From: Hephaestia caeni
Lineage (GTDB): Bacteria > Pseudomonadota > Alphaproteobacteria > Sphingomonadales > Sphingomonadaceae
DNA: 64,000 bases
Direction: 5' to 3'
Assembly: GCF_003550065.1 (NCBI RefSeq)
Contig: NZ_QXDC01000005.1
Coordinates: forward strand, 124,001-188,000
Shown: positions 27,601 to 36,505 of the stretch, one piece after another
How positions within the stretch are numbered: the first letter of the stretch is position 1
Layout: the number at the start of each line of letters is the position of its first letter
Program-made: the position numbers and the translations under genes
The notes under the pieces: model-generated
The model's database searches: none
Seen by the model: the letters and a program-made list of their open reading frames with translations, nothing else
What the model was told of the DNA's origin: nothing

Positions 27601-28266
27601 ATGAAACTCATCATCGGCAACAAGGCATATTCGTCGTGGTCGCTGCGCGGCTGGCTGGCGTGTAGGCAATCGGGGCTTCCGTTCGAGGAAGTCGTCGTGC
27701 CGCTCTACGACGCCGACTGGAGCCAGCGGCGCGAAGGCGCGGAGTTCGGCCCCTCCTCGGGCAAGGTGCCGATCCTGTGGGACGGCGAGGCGGTGGTGTG
27801 GGACAGCCTGGCGATCGTCGAATATCTCGCGGAAAAGGCCGGCCGCGACGCATTCTGGCCCACCGACGATGCCGCACGCGCGATGGCGCGATCGATGGCG
27901 GCCGAGATGCATTCGAGCTTCACGGCGCTGCGCCGCAAGCATTCGATGAACATCCGCCAGGTCTTCGAGGCCCGGCGCCCCGACGATGACGTGCTCGGCG
28001 ATCTGCAACGGATCATGCAGATCTGGGCCGAGGCGCGCGCGCGTTTCGGCGGCGGGGGCGATTTCCTGTTCGGCGATTTCGGCGCCGCCGACATCATGTT
28101 CGCGCCGGTGGTGACGCGGATCGTCACCTATCAGCTCCCCGTGCCCCGCTTCGCGCCCGCCTATATGCACGCGGTGCTCGAACACCCCTTCATGCAGGAT
28201 TGGATCGCCGCCGCGCAGGAGGAGGAATGGGTGATCGAGCAGTTCGAACACCCGTCGGCGGGGTAG
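27601..28266 (+). CDS. Glutathione S-transferase family protein
   Basis: The 221-residue protein has an N-terminal thioredoxin-like domain (MKLIIGNKAYSSWSLRGWL, with Ser in SSWS as the likely thiol-activating residue; VPILWDGEAVVWDSLAIVEY holds the glutathione-binding segment) and an all-helical C-terminal domain. It resembles the YfcF-like bacterial GSTs. Substrate is unknown. ATG lies 61 bases after engB and has no strong Shine-Dalgarno. Confidence 0.9.
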   Translation: MKLIIGNKAYSSWSLRGWLACRQSGLPFEEVVVPLYDADWSQRREGAEFGPSSGKVPILWDGEAVVWDSLAIVEYLAEKAGRDAFWPTDDAARAMARSMAAEMHSSFTALRRKHSMNIRQVFEARRPDDDVLGDLQRIMQIWAEARARFGGGGDFLFGDFGAADIMFAPVVTRIVTYQLPVPRFAPAYMHAVLEHPFMQDWIAAAQEEEWVIEQFEHPSAG

Positions 28267-28317
28267 CGTTTGATTTGCTTGTTTGGAAGCGGCACCGGCC
28301 CGCTCCCGATTCAGCAC
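28267..28317. repeat. Half copy of the family A repeat
   Basis: The stretch begins TTTGATTTGCTTGTTTGGAAG and continues GCGGCACCGGCCCGCTCCC, matching the left flank and outer left arm of the composite repeat at 13204. It then jumps to GATTCAGC, the terminal hairpin module, so the central arms and loop are deleted. It lies between the converging ends of the GST and cupin genes. Confidence 0.55.
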
Positions 28318-28320
28318 CGT

Positions 28321-28767
28321 TCAATAGGGCGTGCCGTCCGCGTGGGTGTCGCCGCCTTCCGGCGTCCACAGCAGGTCGGCGTCGGGATAGTGGCACGGCG
28401 ACTCTTCGGGAAGCCCGAGCGCGACGAACACGCACGCCGCCGCCGATTCGTTGACGAGATGATGGCCGTTGCGATCGCCCTTGGGGAAGATCGCGACATC
28501 GCCGGGGTGCATCGGGTGCCGCCCCTCATCGTCGACCAGCACCGCCATGCCGGCCAGCATCACGACGATTTCGTCCTCGCCTTCGTGCCAGTGCCGCTGC
28601 GACGACCAGCCGCCCGGCGGCACCGTGACATGGTTCACCACCCAGTCGGTCGCCCCCGCGGGCACCGACAGGTTGCGCACCACGCGCCCCGCGACCGGCA
28701 CGTCGAGCGGCGGCGGATAGCCGCTGCCGGTGGTGAACGGGATTGTATCGGGATCGAGCTTGGGCAA
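28321..28767 (-). CDS. Cupin domain protein
   Basis: The 148-residue protein has one cupin barrel: motif 1 is in QRHWHEGEDEIVVMLAG (two His and Glu as likely metal ligands) and motif 2 in HPGDVAIFPKGDRNGHHLVN. Such single-cupin proteins are often isomerases, dioxygenases or sensors; the substrate cannot be told. The start is a TTG at 28767 with GGGAGG five bases upstream on the minus strand. It is divergent from dapE with only 11 bases between the starts, so each gene's ribosome-binding site lies in or beside the other's first codons. Confidence 0.85.
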   Translation of the reverse strand: MPKLDPDTIPFTTGSGYPPPLDVPVAGRVVRNLSVPAGATDWVVNHVTVPPGGWSSQRHWHEGEDEIVVMLAGMAVLVDDEGRHPMHPGDVAIFPKGDRNGHHLVNESAAACVFVALGLPEESPCHYPDADLLWTPEGGDTHADGTPY

Positions 28768-28778
28768 TGGAACCTCCC

Positions 28779-29918
28779 ATGTCTGCCGCCATCCTGCCCG
28801 ATCCGGTCGCGCTCACCAAGGCGCTCATCGCCTGCGACAGCGTGACTCCCGCACGCGGCGTCGTATTCGACGTACTGGAGGCCGCGCTGACGCCGCTCGG
28901 CTTCGCGGTCGAGCGCTTCACGGCGGGCGAGGCGCCCGACGGGCCGGTCGAAAACCTGCTCGCGGTGCGCGGGCACGACGGCCCGCATGTTGCCTTCGCC
29001 GGGCATCTCGACGTGGTGCCGCCGGGCGCGGGCTGGTCGGCCGATCCGTTCGCGGGTGAGGAGCGCGGCGGGCTGCTCTACGGCCGCGGCGCGGTCGACA
29101 TGAAGGGCGCGGTCGCGGCCTTCGTCGCGGCGGCGGCACAGGTATCGGCCGATGCGGGAACGCTCAGCCTGATCATCACCGGCGACGAGGAAGGCCCCGC
29201 GCTCCACGGCACCCGCGCGCTGATCGAGCGCATGGCCGCGCGCGGCATCCGCCCCGATTTCTGCCTCGTCGGCGAGCCCACGTCGGTGGCGCGGCTGGGC
29301 GACACGATCAAGATCGGGCGGCGCGGCTCGGTCAATATCTGGATCGACGTGCCCGGCCAGCAGGGCCACGTCGCCTATCCGCACCTCGCCGACAATCCGA
29401 TCACCCGGCTGATCGCGATCCTCGCCGAGATCGAGGGGCTGGTGCTCGACGACGGGACCGACTGGTTCCAGCCCTCGAACATCGAAGTCACCGATCTGAA
29501 CGTCGGCAACCCGGCGCACAACGTCATCCCCGGCCGCGCGCAGGCCAGGCTCAGCATCCGCTTCAACGACCTGCATCGCGGCGCCGATCTCGCGGCGCGG
29601 ATCGAAGCGATCGCCCACAAACACACGCCCGCCGCGATCGTGACGCCGCTGATCTCGGGCGAGGCGTTCCTCACCCAGCCCGGCGCGCTGTCGGACGCGA
29701 TCGGCGATGCGATCGAGGCCGCCACCGGCACGCGGCCCGAGCTATCGACCTCGGGCGGCACGTCGGACGCGCGCTTCCTGTCGGTGCTCTGCCCGACGGC
29801 GGAATTCGGGCTGGTCAACGCGACGATGCACAAGCTCGACGAGGCTGTCGCGGTCGCCGATCTCCACCGGCTGACGGAAATCTACGCCGATATCGCGACG
29901 CGGTTATTCAGAGGGTGA
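28779..29918 (+). CDS. dapE: Succinyl-diaminopimelate desuccinylase
   Basis: The 379-residue M20-family zinc enzyme removes succinate from N-succinyl-LL-diaminopimelate in lysine and peptidoglycan precursor synthesis. Visible are AGHLDVVPPG (zinc His and Asp), GRGAVDMKG (bridging Asp), GDEEGPA (catalytic Glu pair), a dimerisation domain in the middle (RGSVNIWIDVPGQQGHVAYP) and the late zinc His in ATMHKLDE. ATG at 28779 fits the family N terminus (ALTKALIACDSVTP); the ATG at 28767 is possible. Confidence 0.95.
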   Translation: MSAAILPDPVALTKALIACDSVTPARGVVFDVLEAALTPLGFAVERFTAGEAPDGPVENLLAVRGHDGPHVAFAGHLDVVPPGAGWSADPFAGEERGGLLYGRGAVDMKGAVAAFVAAAAQVSADAGTLSLIITGDEEGPALHGTRALIERMAARGIRPDFCLVGEPTSVARLGDTIKIGRRGSVNIWIDVPGQQGHVAYPHLADNPITRLIAILAEIEGLVLDDGTDWFQPSNIEVTDLNVGNPAHNVIPGRAQARLSIRFNDLHRGADLAARIEAIAHKHTPAAIVTPLISGEAFLTQPGALSDAIGDAIEAATGTRPELSTSGGTSDARFLSVLCPTAEFGLVNATMHKLDEAVAVADLHRLTEIYADIATRLFRG

Positions 29919-29960
29919 TCCACTCGCGTGGGAGCGGGCGGGTGCCGCACCCGATAGCCG
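29919..29960. repeat. Half copy of the family A repeat
   Basis: GTGATCCACTCGCGTGGGAG at 29919-29938 matches the left flank of the repeat at 13204, and CGGGTGCCGCACCCG at 29939-29953 is a small hairpin. The long arms and loop are missing. It lies between the converging ends of dapE and the GGDEF/EAL gene. Confidence 0.5.
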
Positions 29961-29963
29961 ACT

Positions 29964-31616
29964 CTATCCCACGCTGATCGCGCGATCGCCGGCGCGCGCC
30001 CAATCGACGAACGCGGCTTCGGCCATCGGCGGCGCCACCGCATAGCCCTGCACGACGTCGCAGCCGAGCACGCGCAACAGGTTCATCTGCGCGTCGCTCT
30101 CGACCGCCTCGGCGACCGCCTGGCAACCGAGACCGTGGATCAGCCCGATCACCGCCTGCGCCACCGCGCGCGCCTCGGCATGGTCGACGATATGCTCGAC
30201 GATCGAGCGGTCGAGCTTGATCCGGTCGATCGGCAAGACCTTGAGCCGCGCGAGGTTCGAATAGCCGGTGCCGAAATCGTCGATCGCGACCAGCGCGCCA
30301 TCGGCCCGCAACTCGCCGATCGCGGCGAGCACGTCGTCGCTGCAATGCATCGCCAGCGTCTCGGTGATTTCGAGTTCGAGCAACCGCGCCGGCGCGCCGG
30401 CGGCGTGCATCGCCTGGCGCAGGCCGCGAAAGAAGCTCGCGTGGTCGAGCTGGCGCCGGCTGACGTTGATCGCCAGCCGCTGCTCGATCCCCATCCGGCT
30501 CCAGCGCGCGATCGTCATCGCGACGGTATCGATCACCCATTGGCCGATCTCGACGATCAGCCCGGTTTCCTCGGCGCGCTCGATGAAGCTGCCCGGCAGC
30601 CTGAGCCCGTCGCCGGGGTGGTTCCAGCGCAGCAGCGCCTCGGCGGCGACGATCGCGCCGTCGGTCAGGCGGACCTGCGGCTGATAGACGAGCGCGAACT
30701 GATCGCGCTCGACCGCGCTGCGCAGATCGATCTCGAGCTGCGCGCGATCGGCAAGCTGGCTTGCGAGCGCCTCGCTGAACTGTTCGACCCGGCCGCGCCC
30801 GTGCCCCTTCGCCTGATACATCGCCGCGTCGGCGGCGCGCATCAGTTCGGTCAGCGAGGTGCCGTGGCGCGGACGGAGCGCGACACCCACCGACGCGCCG
30901 ATCTCGATCTCCTGCCCGGCGATCTCGAACGGCTCGCTGAGCGCGAACAGCACCGCGCGCCCGATCCGCGCGGCCTCCGCGGTCGAGCCGATATCGGGCA
31001 GGAAGATCGTGAATTCGTCGCCGGCCAGCCGCCCGACGATGGCATGGCTTCCCCGCCCTGCCCGCGCGGCGACCGCGCGCAGCCGGTTGGCGACCATGCC
31101 GAGCAGCGAATCGCCGATCGCGTGGCCAAGCGAATCGTTGACCGCCTTGAAGCGATCGAGATCGATGAACAGCAATGCCGCGACGCTGCCGGGGGCGAGC
31201 CCCGCGAGCGCGCGTTCGCAACTCCGCCGGAAATTGATCCGGTTGGGCAGCGCCGTCACCGGATCGAACATCGCCAGCCGCTGCGCGCTTTCCAGATTCT
31301 CGCCGAGCTGCCGGAACAGCCCGTCCATCGCGACCGCCAGTTCGGGCAAGGTGCGCGCGATTTCCGCCGGAATGTCCTCATCGAGATCGCCGTTGGCGGC
31401 ACGCGACAGGCGCGCGATCGCGACATCGACCGCCGACGCGACTCCCGCCAGCGCGCGTTCGACGCACGCCCAGCTCATCGCCGCGCAGATCACCGCCGGG
31501 ATCAGCGCGATGGCCGCGCTCTGTGCGTCGACCCGGCCGTGCGACGTCGCCGCGAGCGCAAGGATGAACACCACCGCCCCCGCCGACAAGGCGAAGGCGA
31601 CGGCCCGGCTCTTCAA
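29964..31616 (-). CDS. GGDEF-EAL cyclic di-GMP protein, membrane-anchored
   Basis: The 550-residue protein has two N-terminal membrane helices (FALSAGAVVFILALAATS; AAIALIPAVICAAMSWACV), a linker, a GGDEF domain with the active loop written AGDEF (near residue 198) and an EAL domain with EALLRW, EITETLAM and DDFGTGYS. The EAL ligands look intact, so phosphodiesterase activity is likely. AGDEF loops can be active or serve as GTP sensors. There is no RxxD inhibition site five residues before the loop. The start is a TTG at 31616 with a weak Shine-Dalgarno. It stands alone, convergent with dapE. Confidence 0.9.
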   Translation of the reverse strand: MKSRAVAFALSAGAVVFILALAATSHGRVDAQSAAIALIPAVICAAMSWACVERALAGVASAVDVAIARLSRAANGDLDEDIPAEIARTLPELAVAMDGLFRQLGENLESAQRLAMFDPVTALPNRINFRRSCERALAGLAPGSVAALLFIDLDRFKAVNDSLGHAIGDSLLGMVANRLRAVAARAGRGSHAIVGRLAGDEFTIFLPDIGSTAEAARIGRAVLFALSEPFEIAGQEIEIGASVGVALRPRHGTSLTELMRAADAAMYQAKGHGRGRVEQFSEALASQLADRAQLEIDLRSAVERDQFALVYQPQVRLTDGAIVAAEALLRWNHPGDGLRLPGSFIERAEETGLIVEIGQWVIDTVAMTIARWSRMGIEQRLAINVSRRQLDHASFFRGLRQAMHAAGAPARLLELEITETLAMHCSDDVLAAIGELRADGALVAIDDFGTGYSNLARLKVLPIDRIKLDRSIVEHIVDHAEARAVAQAVIGLIHGLGCQAVAEAVESDAQMNLLRVLGCDVVQGYAVAPPMAEAAFVDWARAGDRAISVG

Positions 31617-31704
31617 CGAAACGCCCTCGCTCCTGATGATCGCCCGTACCCCTTTCGCGCCCGCATCGTGCCTGTGGCGCGCGCGCGATCATCGGGGAAA
31701 CTCG

Positions 31705-32262
31705 TTAAGAATTGGATGAAGGCCGGCGACCGCCGCGCCGCAGGATCAGATAGAGCGCCCCCGCCCCGCCGTGGCGCGGATGCGCGGCCCTGATCGCGGC
31801 GATCGCGCCGGCATGGCGCGACGCGGCGATCCAGTCACCCACCGCCGCGCGAATCGCGCCACGCGCGTGCGGGCGCTCGCTCCCGGCGCGCGGCGGCCGG
31901 CCCGTGACCAACAACAGCACGCGGTCTCCCCGCGCGATCGCCGCACCCAATTGCCTGTCGAGCAGATCATAGGCCGCCTGAAGGCCGAGCCCGTGCAAAT
32001 CGACGATCGAATCGGGCGCGACGACGCCACGCGCGAGCTTGCGATCCCAACCGGCGTCGAGTGTCTCGCCGGGGCTGGGACGCGGCGATGGCGGCGAGGT
32101 CCGCGGCTTGGCGACAACGCGCGTCGTGGCGGGACGTCCGGCCGCCTGTACCTCGACGGGGGCGACAGCGGGCACCGGCGCCGATGCGCCGTGGAGCGGC
32201 CGCACGTTCGCCATCACCCGCGCCCACAGCGCGCGTTCCTCAGGGGCGAGCCGGCGCTCCAA
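31705..32262 (-). CDS. Smr domain protein
   Basis: The 185-residue protein ends with a Smr (MutS2-like) nuclease domain: VDLHGLGLQAAYDLLDRQL and VTGRPP are the two conserved parts, with HPRHGGAGALYLILRR at the end. The first 80 residues are a proline-rich linker. The TTG start at 32262 has GGAGGGG nearby and overlaps the end of mltA by 23 bases, so this is the last gene of the Tim44-like-mltA-smr operon, an arrangement I recall from alphaproteobacteria. Nucleic-acid substrate unknown. Confidence 0.9.
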   Translation of the reverse strand: MERRLAPEERALWARVMANVRPLHGASAPVPAVAPVEVQAAGRPATTRVVAKPRTSPPSPRPSPGETLDAGWDRKLARGVVAPDSIVDLHGLGLQAAYDLLDRQLGAAIARGDRVLLLVTGRPPRAGSERPHARGAIRAAVGDWIAASRHAGAIAAIRAAHPRHGGAGALYLILRRGGRRPSSNS

Positions 32263-33520
32263 ACCGCCCCTCCGCGGTCAGGCGTGCGATCGTGTCGCGA
32301 GGCAGCAGGATGAAGGCAGTGCCGCGCGCGGACATCCCGCCCGCGATCGCGCGCGCCTGATCGCCGCCGCCCCAGAAGGTATCGAAGCGGTTGGCGCCCT
32401 TGATCGCCCCGCCGGTATCCTGCGCGACCCAGATGCCGTTCGCATCGGCGCGATCCATCGACAGCAGCACCGGCGCGCCCATCGGCACGAATTTGGGATC
32501 GACCGCGACCGTCGCGCCGCCCGTCACCGGCAGCCCCATCGCGCCCTCGGGCGGGCCGGAAAGCTCGCGGAAAAAGACGAAACTCTTGTTCTCGCGCATG
32601 ATCGCGCGGCCCTCGTCGGGGTGCGCTCGCAGCCACGCCATGATGCCCTGCATCGACGATTCGCCGGGGCCGAGCAGCCCGCGATCCATCATCAGCTTGC
32701 CGATGCCGGTATAATCGCGCCCGTTCTGATCGTCATAGCCGAGCCGCATGACGCCGCCGTCGGGCAGCCGCAGATTGCCCGAGCCCTGGATCTGGAGAAA
32801 GAACACCTCGACCGGGTCCGCGCCCCACGCGATCACCGGCGCGTTGCCCGCCAGCGCGCCCTGCTCGATCGCGGTGCGATCGTAATAGGGCACCAGATTC
32901 TCGCCCTCGACACGGCCGCGCACGCGCTTGCCTTTGAGCGTGTCGGTGAACTGGCCGAGATCGACATCGACCAGATTGGCCGGCCGCCCGTAGATCGGCA
33001 CCTCGTACCCGCGCCGTTTCTCGCGCGCGCCGTGGATTTCGGGAATGTAATAGCCGGTCGCGAACGCCTTGCCGTCGCCGACCTGCACGGGCGAAAACCA
33101 CCGCGCGAAGAAATCGGCCGCCCCGCCACGCGGCACCGAGGCCGCGGCGGTGCATGCCGCCTGCCAGTCGGCGCCTTGGGTCAGCCCGCTCGCATCGGTG
33201 CGGCGGACGAGCGACGGGCACGAGATGCGGAAAGCAGCGAGCGCCGAATCGGCCTGCGCGCGATCGAGGGGAAGCGCCGTCACCGCCGGGCCGGCGGCGA
33301 GACCGGCAGTAATCGCGCTGGTCGCCCCCGCTACCGTCGCGACAGCAACCGGCGCGATCGGGGTGGACGGCGTCGGCTGGCGGACGGGGACGTTATAATC
33401 GATTCGCGGCGGCGTGGCGGACGATCCGGCGCTCGATGGCCCCGCCCCTTGCGGCACGATCCCGCCCGAGCAGGCCGCAACGAGCGCGGCCAGCGCCAAT
33501 CCCCCCGAGGCGCGTTTCAC
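32240..33520 (-). CDS. mltA: Membrane-bound lytic murein transglycosylase A (lipoprotein)
   Basis: The 426-residue protein starts at the GTG at 33520 with a lipoprotein signal (LALAALVAAC, Cys near residue 18). It then has a Ser/Pro/Thr-rich linker, the MltA double-psi beta-barrel domain (FFARWFSPVQVG, GYYIPEIHG, EVFFLQIQGSGNL) and the 3D domain near the C terminus, with its conserved aspartates in MDRADANGIWVAQDTGGAIK. It cleaves peptidoglycan to 1,6-anhydro products at the outer membrane. It starts two bases after the Tim44-like stop. Confidence 0.95.
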   Translation of the reverse strand: MKRASGGLALAALVAACSGGIVPQGAGPSSAGSSATPPRIDYNVPVRQPTPSTPIAPVAVATVAGATSAITAGLAAGPAVTALPLDRAQADSALAAFRISCPSLVRRTDASGLTQGADWQAACTAAASVPRGGAADFFARWFSPVQVGDGKAFATGYYIPEIHGAREKRRGYEVPIYGRPANLVDVDLGQFTDTLKGKRVRGRVEGENLVPYYDRTAIEQGALAGNAPVIAWGADPVEVFFLQIQGSGNLRLPDGGVMRLGYDDQNGRDYTGIGKLMMDRGLLGPGESSMQGIMAWLRAHPDEGRAIMRENKSFVFFRELSGPPEGAMGLPVTGGATVAVDPKFVPMGAPVLLSMDRADANGIWVAQDTGGAIKGANRFDTFWGGGDQARAIAGGMSARGTAFILLPRDTIARLTAEGRFGAPARP

Positions 33521-33521
33521 G

Positions 33522-34166
33522 TCACGCCTCGTCGGTGTCGGAAAGTTTCCAGTTCGGGTCGTCGCTCTTGAGCGTGCGTGCAAAGGTCCAGACGTCGTGC
33601 GTCTCGACCGCATCGGTCAGCGAGCCGGCGACCACATTGCCGTCCGCATCGCGCGTGACGGCGGCGATATCGGCGTCGAAGCGCACCGTGATCTGCGCAT
33701 TGCGGCCCTGAAGCTGGGCGTTGGTGATCACCGCATGCTCGATCGACACCAGCCGGTTGTCGAGTGTGTGCCCGGCGGCCTCGCGCGTATCGATCGCCTC
33801 ACCGAACGCATTCGCGACATCGGCCTCGGTCAGCCAGCCGAGCGCGTCGCGATCACCCTTCCAGAACGCCTCCAGGATCATGCGATACGCCGATTGCGCG
33901 CCTTCGAGGAACTGGGTCACGTCGAACCCGCCCTCGGCGGAGACGATCGCGCGCAGGCCCGCCTCGGCGCCGGGCTCGATCGTCCGGGCGCCCGTGTCGC
34001 GTGGCTCGGCCACCGCATCGATGGTGCGCGGGATGGCGGGCAGCGGCACACGCTCCTCGGCGGCGCGCGCCAGCGGCTGTTCGTGGCCGGTACGCTTGCC
34101 GAGCACCATATACAGCCGCAGCGCCAGGAACGCGGCAACCATCGCAAGAAGAACTACGTAGAACAC
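33522..34166 (-). CDS. Tim44-like domain membrane protein
   Basis: The 214-residue protein has an N-terminal membrane helix (FYVVLLAMVAAFLALRLYMV) and a C-terminal Tim44-like/MBA1 domain beginning near FDVTQFLEGAQSAYRMILEAF, which is related to mitochondrial Tim44. GTG at 34166 follows CCGGAGG on the minus strand; the earlier in-frame ATG at 34205 has less support. TimA-type proteins in alphaproteobacteria are thought to act at the inner membrane, possibly in export or lipid binding. It heads the operon with mltA and smr and diverges from secB. Confidence 0.9.
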   Translation of the reverse strand: MFYVVLLAMVAAFLALRLYMVLGKRTGHEQPLARAAEERVPLPAIPRTIDAVAEPRDTGARTIEPGAEAGLRAIVSAEGGFDVTQFLEGAQSAYRMILEAFWKGDRDALGWLTEADVANAFGEAIDTREAAGHTLDNRLVSIEHAVITNAQLQGRNAQITVRFDADIAAVTRDADGNVVAGSLTDAVETHDVWTFARTLKSDDPNWKLSDTDEA

Positions 34167-34347
34167 TCTGCCTCCGGCATGTCGTCCCTCCCTACATAGG
34201 CACAAGCGGGCACCGGTTCAAATCATGTCGGCGGCGCTGCGAACGGCCGCCGTTGAACTGCGCGACCCGCGCTGCTAGGCGCGCACGCACGGTTTCACGG
34301 TTTGCGGCCCGCCGCAACCAACGCTCCAGTCGAAGGAAAGTATCACG

Positions 34348-34878
34348 ATGGCCGAAGTCAGGGCAGCCCCGGAAGAAGGTATGCAGGCGAACGGCGCGGA
34401 CACCGCGCCCGCCGCCGGCATGATCTCGCAATACGTCAAGGATCTGTCGTTCGAGAATCCGAACGCCCCCGGCATCTTCCAGCGTCCCTCGGGCGCGCAG
34501 CCGCAGATCGACGTCCAGTTCAACATCGGCGCCAACCAGATCGGCGACGAGGTCCACGAAGTGCTGCTCAAGCTCGAAGTGCGCGCCGAGGCCGATGGTG
34601 AGGTCGCGTTCGTCGTCGATCTTACCTATGCCGGGATTTTCGGCCTGAGGAACGTGCCGCAGGAACATATCCAGCCGTTCCTGCTCGGTGAAGCGCCGCG
34701 CATCCTGTTCCCGTTCGCGCGGCGCGTGCTCGCCGACGCGGTGCGCGACGGCGGGTTCCAGCCGCTGCTGCTCGAACCGATCGATTTCAGCGCGCTGTAT
34801 CTCCAGCAGGCCGAAGCGCAGCAACAGCAACAGCAGCCCGATAGCGAGGCGGCGGGCGACGAAACCGGCCAGGCCTGA
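34348..34878 (+). CDS. secB: Protein-export chaperone SecB
   Basis: The 176-residue protein is a tetrameric cytoplasmic chaperone that keeps precursors unfolded for SecA. Family landmarks are SQYVKDLSFENPNAP, the VHEVLLKLEV strand and RRVLADAVRDGGFQPLLLEP. It carries a Gln-rich C-terminal tail (QQAEAQQQQQQPD) typical of alphaproteobacterial SecB. ATG at 34348 is preceded by GAAAGTATC, a weak site. It is divergent from the Tim44-like gene across 181 bases, which hold the likely promoters for both. Confidence 0.97.
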   Translation: MAEVRAAPEEGMQANGADTAPAAGMISQYVKDLSFENPNAPGIFQRPSGAQPQIDVQFNIGANQIGDEVHEVLLKLEVRAEADGEVAFVVDLTYAGIFGLRNVPQEHIQPFLLGEAPRILFPFARRVLADAVRDGGFQPLLLEPIDFSALYLQQAEAQQQQQQPDSEAAGDETGQA

Positions 34879-34910
34879 CGCCGCGGGCCGGGCGCGCGGG
34901 GACATATGAG

Positions 34911-36482
34911 ATGAACCTCCTGCGATCGCTGGGATCGGTCGGCGGGCTCACGCTCGTCAGCCGTGTCCTGGCGCTCGGCCGCGACACGCTTCAGGCGACT
35001 TATGTCGGCGCGGGGTTCGCCTCGGACGCGTTCTTCGTCGCCTTTCGCCTGCCCAATATGTTCCGCGCGCTGTTCGCCGAGGGCGCGTTCTCGGCCGCCT
35101 TCATCCCGATGTTCAACCGCAAGGTGGCGGAGGAAGGCGGCACGAGCGCGGGGTTGCGCTTCGCCGAACAGGCGCTCGCGGTCCTGTTTCCGATCCTGAT
35201 CGTCTTCACCGCGCTGATGCTCGCCGCCGCCTGGCCGGTGACGGCGGCGCTGTCGGGCGGGTTCGCGAAGCAGCAGCCGAGCCACGCGGATTTCGCCTTC
35301 GCGGTGATGCTGTCGCGCTTCACCATCCCCTATCTGATGCTGATCAGCCTCGCGTCGCTGCTCGGCGGAATCCTCAATTCGCTCGAGAAATTCTGGGTCA
35401 ACGCCGCCGCGCCGATCCTGCTCAACGTCGCGATGATCGTCGCGCTGCTCTTTTTCCACGGCGACAATCCGTATGAGACCGCGCAGGCGCAGGCGATCTC
35501 GGTCTCGGCCGGCGGCGCGCTCCAGCTCGGCTGGCTGATGCTCGCCTGTCGCCGTTCGGGCGTGAGTCTGCGGCTGCGGCGTCCCCGTCTCACGCCCGAG
35601 ATGCGGCAGTTGATGAAGCTCATCCTGCCCGCCGCGGCAGGCGCGGGTGCGGCGCAGATCAACCTCGCGGTCTCGACCGCGCTCGCCGGCGGGCTGCTCG
35701 ACGAAGGTTCGATCTCGGCGCTCTATTATGCCGATCGGCTCAACCAACTCCCGCTCGGGCTGATCGGGATCGGGCTCGGCACGATCCTGTTGCCCACCGT
35801 CTCGCGCCTCTTGAGCAGCGGCCGCGAGCGCGAGGCGATGGTGACGCAGAATCGCGGCATCGAACTCGCGCTGTTCCTCACGCTGCCCGCCACCGCCGCC
35901 TTCATCGCCGCCGCCGGGCCGATCGTCTCCGGGCTGTTCGAGCGCGGCCATTTCGACGCCGCCGATACCGTGGTGACAAGCTGGGCGCTCGCCGCCTTCT
36001 CGATCGGCCTGCCCTCCTATGTCCTCGTCAAGGTGCTCACCCCCGGCTTCTACGCCCGCGCCGACACGCGCACCCCGGTGCGCTACGCGATGATCTCGAT
36101 CGCGGTGAACATCGTCGGCAACCTGATCCTGATCCCGACGATCGGCACGATCGGCCCACCACTCGCGACCGCGCTCGCCTCGACGATCAACGTCTACATG
36201 CTCTACCGCACGCTGGGCACGCGCGGGCATTTCGTCGCCGACGCGCAACTCCGGCGCCGCTTGCCGCGGCTCGTCCTCGCGGCGGCATTGATGGGCGTCG
36301 CGCTCTATTTCGGTCAGGCACTGGTCGAGCCGTTCGCCCACGGCAGCCTGATCGAGACGCTGCCCGCGCTCGGCGTTTTCGTCATCGCCGGTATTGCGAT
36401 CTACGCGTTCGCGTGCTTCGTGACCGGCGCCTTCCGGCCGGCCGATCTCAAGGCCGTCCTCAGCCGCCGCCGCGCGGCATAG
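34911..36482 (+). CDS. murJ: Lipid II flippase MurJ
   Basis: The 523-residue MOP-superfamily protein has about 14 helices and flips lipid II across the inner membrane. Typical features are GGLTLVSRVLALGRDTLQAT, the essential arginines in FRLPNMFRALFAEGAFSAAF and the GILNSLEKF segment. ATG at 34911 is 33 bases after secB. It is essential in most bacteria. trpS starts 24 bases after the stop, so secB-murJ-trpS may share transcripts. Confidence 0.96.
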   Translation: MNLLRSLGSVGGLTLVSRVLALGRDTLQATYVGAGFASDAFFVAFRLPNMFRALFAEGAFSAAFIPMFNRKVAEEGGTSAGLRFAEQALAVLFPILIVFTALMLAAAWPVTAALSGGFAKQQPSHADFAFAVMLSRFTIPYLMLISLASLLGGILNSLEKFWVNAAAPILLNVAMIVALLFFHGDNPYETAQAQAISVSAGGALQLGWLMLACRRSGVSLRLRRPRLTPEMRQLMKLILPAAAGAGAAQINLAVSTALAGGLLDEGSISALYYADRLNQLPLGLIGIGLGTILLPTVSRLLSSGREREAMVTQNRGIELALFLTLPATAAFIAAAGPIVSGLFERGHFDAADTVVTSWALAAFSIGLPSYVLVKVLTPGFYARADTRTPVRYAMISIAVNIVGNLILIPTIGTIGPPLATALASTINVYMLYRTLGTRGHFVADAQLRRRLPRLVLAAALMGVALYFGQALVEPFAHGSLIETLPALGVFVIAGIAIYAFACFVTGAFRPADLKAVLSRRRAA

Positions 36483-36505
36483 ACACCATCTGTCAGGGAA
36501 ACATC

